Below are positions 24,796 to 35,225 of a stretch of DNA of 64,000 bases, piece after piece; position 1 is the stretch's first letter, and the number at the start of each line of letters is the position of its first letter. Below the pieces are notes generated by a model. The model saw only the letters and a program-made list of their open reading frames with translations, was not told where the DNA came from and did not search any database. A program made the translations under genes and the position numbers. Source of the DNA: Chiua virens (lineage: Eukaryota > Basidiomycota > Agaricomycetes > Boletales > Boletaceae); contig JAHNUO010000009.1 in NCBI GenBank assembly GCA_019787685.1, positions 1,302,001-1,366,000 on the forward strand, read 5' to 3'.

Positions 24796-25064
24796 CCTCC
24801 TGTAATATATGATGATTGAACAGGACCTCGAGCTTTTTGTCTCTTGGTGTCGACGCTTGCATGTGTACCACAGCTGTTGTATATACACACCGGAAAGACG
24901 GATCTATGTGTTAGTGGCATCCATTGTAAATTTGTAATATATCACCTGTCACCATTGCCAACCTGCAGCTGCTTAGCGCTCGAATCGCTCTCACCAGAAA
25001 AATGAAGATTTCGAATTTTGTACAGGAAGAGGAAAGCGATAGTGACATAAAAAGATGAAAAGGA

Positions 25065-25136
25065 TACGCCGAAGGGGAGTCGAACCCCTGCCGCTTGCTT
25101 GGAAGGCAAGCATGATAACCGCTTCACCATCGGCGT
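25065..25136 (-). tRNA. tRNA-Gly (anticodon UCC), second copy
   Basis: The same 72-nt cloverleaf as at 22398-22469, on the same strand, with anticodon loop CTTCCAA. Downstream on the minus strand are TTTT and TTTTT runs. The flanks of the two copies differ, so homology is limited to the gene itself plus a few bases. Confidence 0.95.
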
Positions 25137-25321
25137 CATGTCTTCTCAGCGTAAGCGCGGATTACCATATAAGTGTGTTCCTTCGGACGCCGCAGCGCAT
25201 GTCTGAGCCAATCATAGAGCGGCAACACTCAGCTCCGTTTCCAACACACATCTCTGATACAGGTACAACCTGTCTAATACTAGTACTCCTCCGGATACGG
25301 CTTACACTTCATCGGCTTGCG

Positions 25322-27220
25322 ATGTCGCTGCAGAACTTTGGCAAGGGTGCCTTGCGAGTAGCCAAGAACTACACCAAGGGTTATTCGGACACGCAGGCCA
25401 AAGTTCGGGACGCCACAGTCAAACGATCCATGGGGGCCCTCGGGGACGCAGATGAACGAGATTGCGCAGTTAAGCTATAACCAGTGTGTCGTCCTACCAA
25501 TCCCGCGACGCTGGGCGGCGTGTTCTCGTCCGCTCGCGGGTCGTGCCGCCGACCCTAACCATTTTTCTTCACACAGGAACGACTTTGTCGAAATCATGGA
25601 GATGCTCGATAAGCGACTGAACGACAAGGGTAAGAATTGGAGACATGTGTTCAAGGCGAGTGTTCGCCCCGCCTGGGCGATGCCAACCGTTTTTTTCGTG
25701 GTCGGCTGAGGGGACTTGCAGTCTCTCACTGTGCTTGATTACCTTTTACACGCTGGATCGGAGAACGTCGTGCTGTATTTCAAGGATAACCTGTACATCA
25801 TCAAGACGCTCAAGGAGTTTCAGTATGTGGACGAGGACGGCAAGGATTGTGGGGCCAACGTGCGGCAGAAGGCAAAGGATATCTCGAACCTCTTGAGCGA
25901 TGCCGGGCGCCTTCGAGAAGAGCGGAGAAACCGAGCTTCCATGCGGGATCGGATGATCAGAGGGCAGCCGGGCATGGAGGACGAAGAGGATGAGATGGGA
26001 AGTAGTCGCCCGCCAACTTCGAGGAAAAGCCGGGGTGGGGAGCGGGATGACGATGAACTCAAGCGCGCCATCGAGGCATCGAAGCAGAGCCATGCAGAGG
26101 AGCAGGCTCGAGAGGCAGAGGAGAAAGACCTGGAGCGCGCCATCCGACTCAGCGAGGAGGAAGAGGCCAAACGACACAAAGCCGTCGAGGATTCAAACGC
26201 TGCAGCATTGTTCGATGATCAGGCACAGCTGTATGTATCTTTCTCCCTGAGGGTTTTCATTCATTGAATTCGTTGTCGATGATATAGACCGTCACCTGCG
26301 AGCGGTTCAAACAATCCCTTCCCATTTGTTGATCCCACACCATACGCGACTGGTCTGCAGCCCCAATTTACTGTTCAACCCCAGTATACGATGCAACCTC
26401 AATTTACGTCCTTCAATCCTACCAACAACAGATGCAGCAAGAGGCGATGCAGGTACATATCTTGTCATGTTGTTTATTGTCTGGAACGATACATTCATCC
26501 TACGACAGGCAGAATATATGAGACAACAACAGGAGTGGATGCGTCAGCAGCAGGAGTTACAAGGCCCAGCAGCAGGCGCAGGCATTACAGCAACAGCAAC
26601 AGGAAGAATGGTTCCGTCAACAACAGGCACTGCAAGCACAGCAGCAGGCCCAGCAGCAGGCCCAACAGCAGGCCCAACAGCAACTGTTTGCTCAGCCTAC
26701 CGGATTCGGGTCCGTCCATATCTTTTTCATGTCTATTGCATCCGCCGCTGACTTTCCCACTTATAGTTCAAACAATCCGTTTGCGCCGGCCTTGTCTCCG
26801 TCTCCTGTGTCTCACACTTCATCTCCCCAAGTTAATGGAATCGGCGCAAGCGTGGGGCCGTCATTCAACTTGCAGGGGACATACGCAAACTCGGTGCCGC
26901 CATCATATGGTTCCACGCCTTCGCCTGCGCCAACCTCTTCCAGCGGTCAATCAAAACTAGAAATGTCTTCGTTTGCGAGCGGGGCGGGAAGAGGGCCGAC
27001 GCGTGTAGACCAAGAACATTCACACCTCGCAAACTTGTTCGCAAACCGCGACGATGGGCAGGATACCTTCGGAAACGTCGGCGCCCTGCGATATGGGCAA
27101 GCACAAGTTGGTCGTGTTGCTATGCAAAAGACTGGGATCAGCACAAATAACCCATTCGCCCTGCAACAGCAGCAGCAGCAGCAGACACAAAATCCAGAGC
27201 AACCGTTTTTCTCTATCTAG
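25322..27220 (+). CDS. ENT1: Epsin, ENTH-domain endocytic adaptor
   Basis: Exons about 25322-25483, 25577-25655, 25722-26230, 26288-26452, 26509-26709 and 26767-27220; about 522 aa. The ENTH domain (residues ~1-150) includes LRVAKNYTKGYSDTQAKVRD, NDPWGPSGTQMNEIAQLSYN, MEMLDKRLNDKGKNWRHVFK and LDYLLHAGSENVV. Two ubiquitin-interacting motifs follow (ELKRAIEASKQS, DLERAIRLSEEE), then a Gln-rich coil and three NPF motifs (SNNPFPF, SNNPFAP, TNNPFAL) that bind EH-domain proteins. Role: binds PI(4,5)P2, ubiquitinated cargo and clathrin/Pan1-type scaffolds at the plasma membrane. Frame changes near 25418 (+1), 26415 (-1) and 26560 (+1); spliced length is 3n+1, matching that sum. Intron 2 has a GC donor (GCGAGT at 25656), required to join HVFK to SLTVLDY. 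Confidence 0.92.
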
Positions 27221-27607
27221 TGTGGACACGGGTATGAAATGGAGTTTTCTTTGATGACTTGTAAATAGTTCAGGTACTCGTTCTCATGCCCGTTCGTTTC
27301 ATGCTTGTTTTCTACTCTCCTTGCTCAACTACGTTAGCTCCGCTGTTCTGAAATTACACGGTCATCCCTTTTCCCTCGTCTTTCTAAATATGGATATGTC
27401 ATTGAATGACATCATACCCCTCCCTCCTAAAATCTTTGCAAAACATCTCGACTTGTACCAGATTTTTCAATATCATAGGCTAGCGAATATGATGCATTCA
27501 TACTTAGACTTGTGAGCATTTTTTCGGGCCAATCGCATACACAACTGACCTTCTTGAATGTGCTATAGCTATCATTATCCCTCCCACGGCGGTTGCGTTT
27601 ATCTCAG

Positions 27608-27741
27608 GCATCAGGGAAAAGTCAGGAGCGTGATGATTCACTCTGCAGTATTACTTAAGGGTTTATAGACAACCTTTAAGTTTTGAAAAAATTGGATTGT
27701 GAAGGATTGTAAATGGTTATTACACGACTTTTCCCTGATGC
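27608..27741. repeat. MITE-like element with 16-bp inverted ends
   Basis: GCATCAGGGAAAAGTC at 27608-27623 is repeated as its exact reverse complement at 27726-27741, enclosing about 100 bp of AT-rich non-coding DNA. Size and structure resemble a miniature inverted-repeat element. No obvious target-site duplication was seen, so a simple hairpin is also possible. Confidence 0.45.
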
Positions 27742-29090
27742 TGCATCGCCCAGGATGTCACGGGGCTGGTCTTTGCCTGTTGACATTGTACGTATTTCTT
27801 ACTCGATGACTGGCATGTACATATTATTCTAACAGACTGACTAACTTTGACAGGTTAGCATAATTGCCTTGATTCCTCGTGAGCCCCTTGAAGTTCTGTC
27901 CGAAGCACAGCGCAGAAGAGCTAATTGAGAGAGGAATACCCTCGGAGGGGTACTCGTAGCGTTCAACGTTCATCTTACGATGCCAAGTACTGAGATGCTA
28001 TTCCCACACCAGTGTCTTTGCTTCGTACGTCCATCATCTCCTCGCCTAGTAGACACCATAATAAAAAAAGAAACGACGTGCCAACACGATGTTCGTGAAC
28101 GACAAGCATGCATCCCAGGGCCCTTCAATTCCAAATCCCGGACATCCCACTCAACTCGGAGAAGTTGCGGATTTCGAGTCAACACCGAGAATCCTCCTAG
28201 AGTCCGTCCTGACTACGACCAGCCTACCCCACCGCCTCTCCCAATGACCCGTATGCAACGAGCCGCCGGTGCATAGACTCTGCTGTTCCATCCACGCCAG
28301 TAACTAGAATGGTTCACGTGCCAATTGACTTTTATCAGAAACGATCAAGAAATGCCTGTACAAGTCGCAGAGTTGGAAAAAGCCATTCGGGATGCATTTC
28401 CCTGTGTCCCATCTCGATATCGAAGAACCGATTCGAGCGGTCGTGTCGGCGAGACGTCTCAAAAAAGTTTTACAGTTCCTGTATCGATCGTCGACTGAGG
28501 CAATGCATCATCCGTAGGCGTTTGAAGGGAAGAATATGAACACGCTCGCTAGACACGGATTGGGTACTAGTAGGTGGACGGTCCTCACGATAAATCCCGT
28601 TGATTGTGGACCGTAGTCAACGAGACGTTGAAGGAGCAGATCGCATAAATGCGTGCGTTCCCACAGGTGAGACATGCTGTCACTTCAACGATTCCTACTG
28701 GACCCTCCTCAAAGAAAACGTCCACACCGAAACAATACGAGGCGCACTTGGCAAAGGGCCAGTGAGGGTCAAAGGTATCAAAGTGGTCGCCCAAGTCACG
28801 GGCCTGCTTGCTTTGTCCGTGCTGTGTTACAGTCCTTTGTTCTTCACCGCCACAACACCACCTTCGATTGTTCCGGTCTCTCCACTGTGACTGCGCTAAC
28901 TAAAGCGTAGAAGAAACGGACTGCATGTTCCGATGAGGACTCGTTAATCGTTATCAGTGATCATGCTAATGTCATTTTTTTTCTTTCCGCTTGGACCACA
29001 CTCACAATGGACTGGCTCCACTACAAAGCGTGCATGCCGCTTTTTCTCTCTCCACAAACTGCCATCCACAACGGTCCACTTTGGTTCACT
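27742..29090. other. Intergenic, no confident gene
   Basis: Short open frames near 28085-28240 and 28340-28500 have coding-like composition (for example VAELEKAIRDAFPCVPSRYR), but no recognisable domain, no clean start and frequent stops. They may be remnants of a decayed gene. A TTCAACGTTCAT motif lies at 27961-27972. Confidence 0.4.
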
Positions 29091-29097
29091 TATAAAT
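29091..29097 (+). promoter_or_regulatory. TATA box (TATAAAT)
   Basis: TATAAAT about 55 bp before the ATG at 29152 and followed by a CA-rich leader. The position suits a short 5' UTR for the next gene. Confidence 0.45.
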
Positions 29098-29151
29098 CCC
29101 CGGTCTTCTGGTCAACAGACATACCAACATCATCAACATCTCTCTAATAAC

Positions 29152-30104
29152 ATGTCCAACTCTAGACAAAGCGAAAACATCAGTGGTTCTCAGCGTCGAC
29201 AGCAGGTCTCTATGGCTTTGAATGGAGCTCGCGCAGCATTTGGTGCGCAACACACAGAACAGGATGGTGTCAAGTTTCAGGAGGCTTGCGAGCGGCTCGG
29301 ACGGTTCCTCGATCTCGCCATCCCTATGAGAGACACGGAACAGATCGCCGTACGTGCAGTCACATGTGACTTGTTCGGGTTCGTTTGCTCATCGCCGCAA
29401 GCAGCTGGTACAGATCCTTCAAGTACGCATCCAGAGATGCCATGGAGAAATCGAAACTAATAATTCTACCTACAGCTTGCGTGTGCCATGCATGAAAATG
29501 CAATCAACAACCCTGCGCTGACGAGAGCGCAACGTACGATACATCGAAATGCCAGCTGCGACCTCACTGTTGTCTGCAACAAGGCTCGCGATAATAACAT
29601 CCTGACATCTGAGCTCAAGTGTAAGTCTTCTGCCGGTCATCCACTGCAAATTGATTTTCTCACGTTTGAGCCTAACACAGGGGAGGTGGCCGGTCTCTCT
29701 TACCGGGCCGAGAAAGCGTTCGCGGAGGATTTCTCGAGGTGCTTCTTCATGGACAACTGGGCAGAAGAGGGCATTTACGGGCCCGCAGCGCCATCGCCCG
29801 TGCCTGCTCCTTCGTATCTCCCCTCGCCGAGGGCGTCAGTGCACGATATAAACGATACTCGCCGGGCCCGTCAGGGCGGTTCAGCCCTAATGGTTTTCAT
29901 GCGGCTGCCCCATCTGTCCATATCCCTTCATACTCCCCTGCGCCGAGGGTGTTTTCGTACAATGCCAATTATAATTCTGGAGCCCCTCGACCGGTGCAGT
30001 CCAACGTCTTTCGCGGTTCTGGAAACGGCGCAGGATCTAATACAGTGCCCTCACCCGTCTTTATCCCTTACAATGCCGATGATAGCCACTATTATCAGAG
30101 GTGA
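29152..30104 (+). CDS. Hypothetical protein, helical N-terminus and Ser/Pro/Tyr-rich tail
   Basis: Modelled exons 29152-29349, 29405-29422 (18 nt, LVQILQ), 29476-29620 and 29681-30104; about 261 aa. The first ~150 residues look helical and acidic/basic mixed (GVKFQEACERLGRFLDLA, LACAMHENAINNPALTRAQR, SYRAEKAFAEDFSRCFFMDN). The rest is a disordered tail with repeated YSP/SPAP elements ending DDSHYYQR. There is no signal peptide or membrane segment. I recognise no domain. The frame changes once near 29842; the spliced length is 3n+2, consistent with one lost base. The splice sites are canonical and the reading frame holds across three introns, so it is very probably a real gene. A TATA box lies 55 bp upstream. 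Confidence 0.65.
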
Positions 30105-30486
30105 AGGGTTCTAGGAGCAGTTTCCTTTGTGGTATCTATTCTATTATGATCGTATGGTTTATGCACCTCCATTGTTGTATGCTCCAATGCTATGCTCTAT
30201 GCTTGTAATCCATTAATCCATCTCCAACTCATCGATCATTTCTCAGTCCCCCCGATACTCAATGCGAAACGAACGACAGCTCATGGAGGAGTGGGACCGA
30301 AGGCAAGACAGCTATAGAATGTACCTGAGACCCCAGGACACAAGATGAAAACACTCGAAGTCATTGGCAGAAGGTAGCGCAGTTGATTGGGAGACCATGA
30401 TACAAAACACAGGACTGATTCAGATGTACGTATCTATTGCAGGCGTTAGGAATAAAGGTTTCGTGTAAAAACAACTTGAATTACCA

Positions 30487-31554
30487 TCAGGATTGAATGT
30501 CCTCCGGTTTGTTGAGTAACCTCCCTTCCATTCCGCCCTCGACCATCAGTACCTGGCCGGTTACATGCCCAGAGGCAATCGATGAAGATTGTATCACGAT
30601 CTGATTCGCGACATCGGTGGGCATTCCAACTTTCTTGAGGGGCATCCTGACCTTGAGTCAGTCTTTTGGCTACACACGCATATATATATATTCACGTTGC
30701 TAGAGCCCTGTAGCGTATGTCGGGGTTCTTGAGACGAACTTCAGTTCTGGGCGTATATACCCAGCCTGGCGCGACGCAATTGACTCTCCCTCGCGGGGCA
30801 ATCTTCACGATTTCATTCTTGAGCGTCATCGTCAGACCATACATCATCGCTATAAGAACCAGCGGTGCCGATCGACAATTCGGCACGAAACGATCAGCAT
30901 GATCAAAGAATGGCAGTTACAAGTGACTGCACCGCTCTTTGTCGCCGCATAGTCGGCGTTTCCTGCTTCGCCGTACTTGCCCGCCGTGCTTCCGATGAGC
31001 ACGATCGCTGCCTTGTCCTTTGCCTCGGTCGATGCTTGCCTGAGGTGCTTGAGGTACTCGCGACACACGAGAAATGTGGACGTGAGATTCGTCGTGAGAA
31101 TGCGATTCCACTGTGCGAGAGATATGTCTACTACCGGCACGTATTGCGCCTCAGCGATCGCATGATTGACGACGACGACTTGCACTGGGCCAGGTGTCGC
31201 CGTGGGATAAGGTAGCGAAGAGGTTGACGACGGCAGCTTCGTCGGAAAGATCGGCTTGTATGGTGCGCAAGGGTTGGGTACATCTGCGAGAGAGGGAGGA
31301 GCGGATCACATCGGCTGTTGTAGTGTGCAGTAACATTTGCGCCGAGTGCTGGCGCAGGAAAGTCATTGATGCAGTACAAGGAATGGCTTCGGATGTCGAA
31401 ATCAATGTAAACTCACAGCAGTATAGTTTGGTGGTCTCAAGGCCGATGCCTCCGCTTGCACCTAAAAGCATGGGTTAGCATGCCCACATAATCGGGTTAA
31501 CGGATGTCACTCACCAGTGACCAGGACGTGAACGCCTTTCAGTCCTAGATCCAT
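30487..31554 (-). CDS. Short-chain dehydrogenase/reductase, FabG type
   Basis: Exons (minus) about 31554-31515, 31461-31417, 31348-30933, 30849-30696 and 30646-30487; about 270 aa, typical for a classical SDR. Rossmann signature VLVTGASGGIGLET, then LGANVTAHYN, ADLSDEAAVV, VVVNHAIAE (NNAG position, here NHA), RILTTNLTSTFLVCREYL, the catalytic SxxYxxxK region ending DYAATKS, NCVAPGWVYT and GQVLMVEGG. Likely an NAD(P)H-dependent reductase of the 3-oxoacyl-ACP reductase group; the substrate cannot be told. Two +1 frameshifts (near 31270 and 31200); spliced length 3n+2 agrees. A cluster of TTCAACG repeats lies 77 bp upstream of the start. Confidence 0.88.
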
Positions 31555-31630
31555 TGTTGCGCACGGAATTGGAGTACCACAAGCCAAATGACGATGAGTC
31601 ACGTTGCGATTGGTCCGAGATGCGTTTGTG

Positions 31631-31651
31631 GTTCAACGTTCAACGTTCAAC
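31631..31651. promoter_or_regulatory. Triple TTCAACG repeat upstream of SDR gene
   Basis: GTTCAACGTTCAACGTTCAA (TTGAACGTTGAACGTTGAA on the minus strand) lies about 77 bp before the minus-strand SDR start codon. The same motif family precedes the terpene synthase start. A transcription-factor site is an inference from recurrence and position. Confidence 0.4.
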
Positions 31652-31952
31652 TTCACCTACGACCTTCATAGTCTCGAACTCATCTATTTCGGAGACGTTC
31701 ATGGGAACGACAGTCCACATGACATTTGACTTTGCTAAATATATTTAGCAATGCGCATCATGAAGGAAGCCTTACCCTCCTCTCGCCTCTCCATGATCTG
31801 ATCGCAACCCTTAATGATTTTTGACGATGTGGTTCGCATGTATACCAAAGCTGTGGTGAATACACAGAAACGCCGGGACCGATTGGCTACAGGCTGATCC
31901 ATGTGTTGATACATAATGAATATATTGTGGATTCTCAGGCTGACGCCTTACT

Positions 31953-33145
31953 TCAGCCAACCATACTCCGCTTTCTGCCACGGAGACGAACTGGGAATAA
32001 CACTTGAGACCTCTCAATCCAATATGCTGCGTGAACGAAACCATACCATCGTCTAGTCTCTTCTTTATCTGATCCCAGTCTTTGCCAGTGCAGTTCGCAT
32101 AGGCATCCAGAACAGATGCAAATAGAGGTTCAGAGTCTGGATGTGTCGACGCGAAAGCACGCTCTAAAACATAGAGATCCACCGCCTTGTCTTCTATAAG
32201 AGTAGAGTGGTAGGCGAGCCCGAAGTCGATCAATATCTAACGAACAGAATGTCATTGACAGTATTCAAGCAGGCGACCTTGTCAGCATACCAAATCGTTG
32301 TTACTTGCCCGAATCATCATGTTTGACGTGGTTAGATCTCCATGAATGATATCAATCAGATGTAGCTTGGCGATCTCGACACCAATCTTCTCCAGGAGCA
32401 TTTCTACGAAGAACAAATACAGTGTCACATCAGCAATCTACGCCTTGAATCCATCCAAAGTTCAAACAGACCCATGGTGATCGGATTTACACAACCACAA
32501 TTAGCGGCTAGATCACCTACTCGGTCGTGGATCTTTCATCATATCCCTCTTGCTTCTCCTTGCTCACCACGGCCGGATAACCTCGCTCAGTCGCCTCCTG
32601 CCGGAATTATGTGCCGTACTGTCGGGCCCTCAATGAATTCCAGACCCAGACAACCGTTTTCTGCATCTACCAGTCTGACACCAGGGACGTTCACGCCTCC
32701 ACTATACGAGGGAAAACAGGGTTCGAATTCAACCGTCAGCTTAACATTGCGAAACGAGCGCATGATAAACATCCTCACCGCAAACATCGTAAGAGCGTGC
32801 GAGCTTCCCCCATCAGACGTTGCCGCGTCAGCATCTTGTCCAAGTCGGGGTGTCGGTATGTCTTGGGGAAACGGTGTTTGAGGAGGACGTCGTATAAGGC
32901 TGGAGTTGACGGACAACCCGCTTTGATGTCGGCCTCCAAAGGACCCCAATCAGCATGCGAAGAGCGAGCCCTGACAACGGTCTTGTATACTCTCTGAAAG
33001 AGAAACACGAACGGGCTATGATTCAATGTGAATATTTCTGACAAAAGGCGATAGGTGGACTTGCAGCTTCAGCTCCCTGTGATACCCATTTCGACCCTTG
33101 CAGCAGACCCTCCGCCGGGATCCACATAGATGGATCTAAAACCAT
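31953..33145 (-). CDS. BUD32: BUD32/PRPK kinase-ATPase of the KEOPS complex
   Basis: Exons (minus) about 33145-33065, 32993-32779, 32701-32472, 32405-32291, 32236-32047 and 31990-31953; about 288 aa. N-lobe: [64 protein letters not shown]-lobe: [20 protein letters not shown] (HGDLTTSN catalytic loop), [36 protein letters not shown], and the diagnostic basic tail [12 protein letters not shown], recovered by the last intron. Role: supports Kae1/OSGEP in threonyl-carbamoyl-A37 tRNA modification. Start 33145 is the first Met before the P-loop substitute; an upstream exon is not excluded. Intron 1 has a GC donor (GCAAGT at 33064). The frame changes near 32588 (at a TGA) and near 32525; spliced length is 3n+2, fitting two +1 changes. 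Confidence 0.9.
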
Positions 33146-33483
33146 GGATTCGGATGAAAGTCGAGACAAAGCCGGTGAGTACGAGTGGATTTGAGCAAGC
33201 TGACTCAAGCGGTGGCAGATAAGATCAATATTTTAACAAACTTGCTTACTAATCTAGTAAGGGTACAAGGAAAGGTCACGTTTTGCAGTCCGTCCATTTG
33301 CAACCTCTCTTCAATTTCCCCTCATTATGAACGTCCACCTATGGCTAACTTGAAGTACATTGAAAGCGAAAGTTGAAATAAAGGAGGGAGATTGTATTGC
33401 TGATCTCAAGCTACACATGGACCTCGGTAAGTCGAGTCGAAGTACATCGTAGTAGCCAAAACAATTAATGTTTACAATGAATC

Positions 33484-34729
33484 CTAATCCAGTTCCTGGA
33501 ATGTGGTACGAATAGAGAAATACCCATTAACCGGCGAGGAATGAGCGTGTTTATAGCGGTAAGTCTGGTGAGTCTGGATGGAAGAGAAGAGAGGGTGTTC
33601 ATGATCATTGACGAGTCTGATGTGCGTGTAACCGCCGACTTGGTCGACGAGTTCGCTGGTTCCACAAGGTGCCGGCAGGTTAAGTTGGCATCGCTGGTGT
33701 GATGGCGGTTGTTCAAATCGTCCTCCCGCATGATTATCCTTGGAAATGCATCTGTGGAAACGAGGGTACCTTCTGGCCAAACATTCGGGAAGTATGCCGA
33801 TCGAGTAGCACGCCTCGAGCGCCGGGCCTCTGCTTTACAGCTGGTACTTTGTGGACTAGCATATCATGAGATGTGCTGTCTGACTCCGGAAGGCTTTCAG
33901 TCCAATGAGACGACGACGAAGCCACGGCTCTGAGACGATTATCGAGTTCCCGAAGGACACCATCCTGTGCGTACACTGGCATGCAGCGTATACCCAGCCG
34001 GAGCGGCTTCAATTTCTTGACGGGTGCCAGGGCCATGGACCCAGGTTCGTATAGGTCGAGTGCGATCGGGATTTCGGAGAACGTCAACAATATTCGAGCC
34101 GCGTCCCGAGGCCCAGCTGGTGTGGTAGGAGGCGCGGCGATGTCATGCGCTTCATCGACCATGATCTCGACCTCAGCAGCAATCTCCTCAACTTCGGCGC
34201 CATCATCGTTGTCGTAGCTTGCATACTGCACGCAGCGCACACTCGTGTTATCCCTGGTGAATGCCGGGACCAGCTGGAATGGCTTCGGTTTCTTGACGGG
34301 TGCCTGGACCATAGATCCAGGTTCGTATCGGTCGAATGCGATCGGAACTTCAGAGAACGTCAACAATATTCGAGCCGCATCCAGAGGCCCAGTTGGTGTG
34401 GTAGGAGGCGCGGCGATGTCATGCGCTTCATTGACCATTATCTTGACCTCAGCAGCAATCTCTTCAACCTCGACGTCACCATCGTTGTCGTAGCTTGCAT
34501 ACTGCCAACACATGTGGATGCCTTTGCCTGTTTCGGATAAGGCGGAACTGGTGGGCAAGCCTTCCAAGTCTGCTGGATGATTGGCGGCAGGAGTCACATT
34601 GCCTTCTGCCCGTGGATCATACGCCAGCGTAGATTCAGCTAAACATTTGATTGTAGTCTTTCGAGGTGGCGATAAAGATGGTTGCTCATAAATACTGTCG
34701 CAGGTAGTGCCACGCGTTTGAGGAGCCAT
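33484..34729 (-). CDS. Unknown protein with internal duplication (copy A)
   Basis: Starts MAPQTRGTTCDSIYEQ. A ~75-residue leader containing ALSETGKGIHMCWQYASYDN is followed by two tandem 92-residue units. Each has DNDGD/DNDDG, an acidic EEIAAEV run, EAHDIAAPPTTP, DAARILLTFSE and YEPGSM...APVKK. After a Ser/Pro-rich segment and a frame change near 33740, a C-terminal block reads TSELVDQVGGYTHIRLVND and ends TTFQELD. There is no signal peptide or TM segment. I know no family. It is paralogous to the gene at 57044-57835 (same MAPQTR start, GKGIHVRWQY, EAHDI, DRYEPGS, GQDGVLR), and flanking non-coding DNA is duplicated as well. An acidic, disordered, lineage-specific protein seems likely. The start was chosen because MAPQTR is shared by both copies. 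Confidence 0.6.
33952..34504 (-). repeat. Two tandem 276-bp coding units
   Basis: Unit 1 (34504-34229) and unit 2 (34228-33952) encode 92-residue repeats beginning QYASYDND. They differ at scattered positions (for example KIMVNEAHDI versus EIMVDEAHDI, DRYEPGS versus DLYEPGS). The copy at 57 kb has a single unit, so the doubling is specific to this copy. Confidence 0.8.
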
Positions 34730-35225
34730 TCTGTAGGTTCCTCTTGAAAAGAGACACATCAAAATGTATGTGTGGCAGATCACAAGTATAGGACCTACAA
34801 GGGGTATGATAGTATCGTCTGAGAAATGAAATGAGAAGCGCTGAGGAATGGGGCTACTATGGAACTCAGTGTTCTCTGCTAGTGCTTAATAAATAGCTCG
34901 GACCAGAACTTGCTTTGATGTGGTGTGTGGCTCGGCGTGGACTATGCATTTCATTGTTCTCCTTGGACCCATTGTCTCTTTCAATCTATACTGTTTGATG
35001 GGTTTCCGCACGAATAGATGGGCTTGGTGGACCACAGCTTTTCGCCGCCGCAATCTGTGGGCATGTCAAATCTGGCGCTCTGACTCGTGCAATGTCGATG
35101 ACGTGTATTCCTGTCAAGGTGGAAAACTGACTCACTATAGTGGTCTGAGTCGTGAGGTGACCCTCAGGGCTGTCAAAAAACGCCGAGCGGTAGCGGTCTT
35201 CTCGGCCGTGACAAACGTCCGCGGG

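Larger units (their letters stand above)
33452..35225. repeat. Dispersed duplicated segment, copy A
   Basis: Homologous to 56867-58210 in the same orientation. Shared landmarks include GCCAAAACA, ATCCAGTTCCTGG, GTCGACGAGTTC, the coding region, CTTGCTTTGA.GTGGT, TTGTTCTCCTTGG..CATTG and GTGGAAAACTGA. Homology therefore spans the gene plus its upstream and downstream DNA. Copy A is longer because of its internal 276-bp repeat. Confidence 0.75.

Noticed and set aside
22398..25136. The two tRNA copies as ends of a mobile island
   Set aside because: The interval contains only a housekeeping peptidase and no integrase or repeats beyond the tRNAs, so island status is not supported.
26509..26709. 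CAG/CAA-rich repeat as a possible microsatellite expansion
   Set aside because: It encodes the normal Gln-rich coil between the UIMs and NPF motifs of epsin and is imperfect, so it is not a separate repeat feature.
27970..28276. 71- and 98-codon frames at 28 kb as genes
   Set aside because: No domain, no consistent frame across the interval and no splice support; kept only as a low-interest observation.
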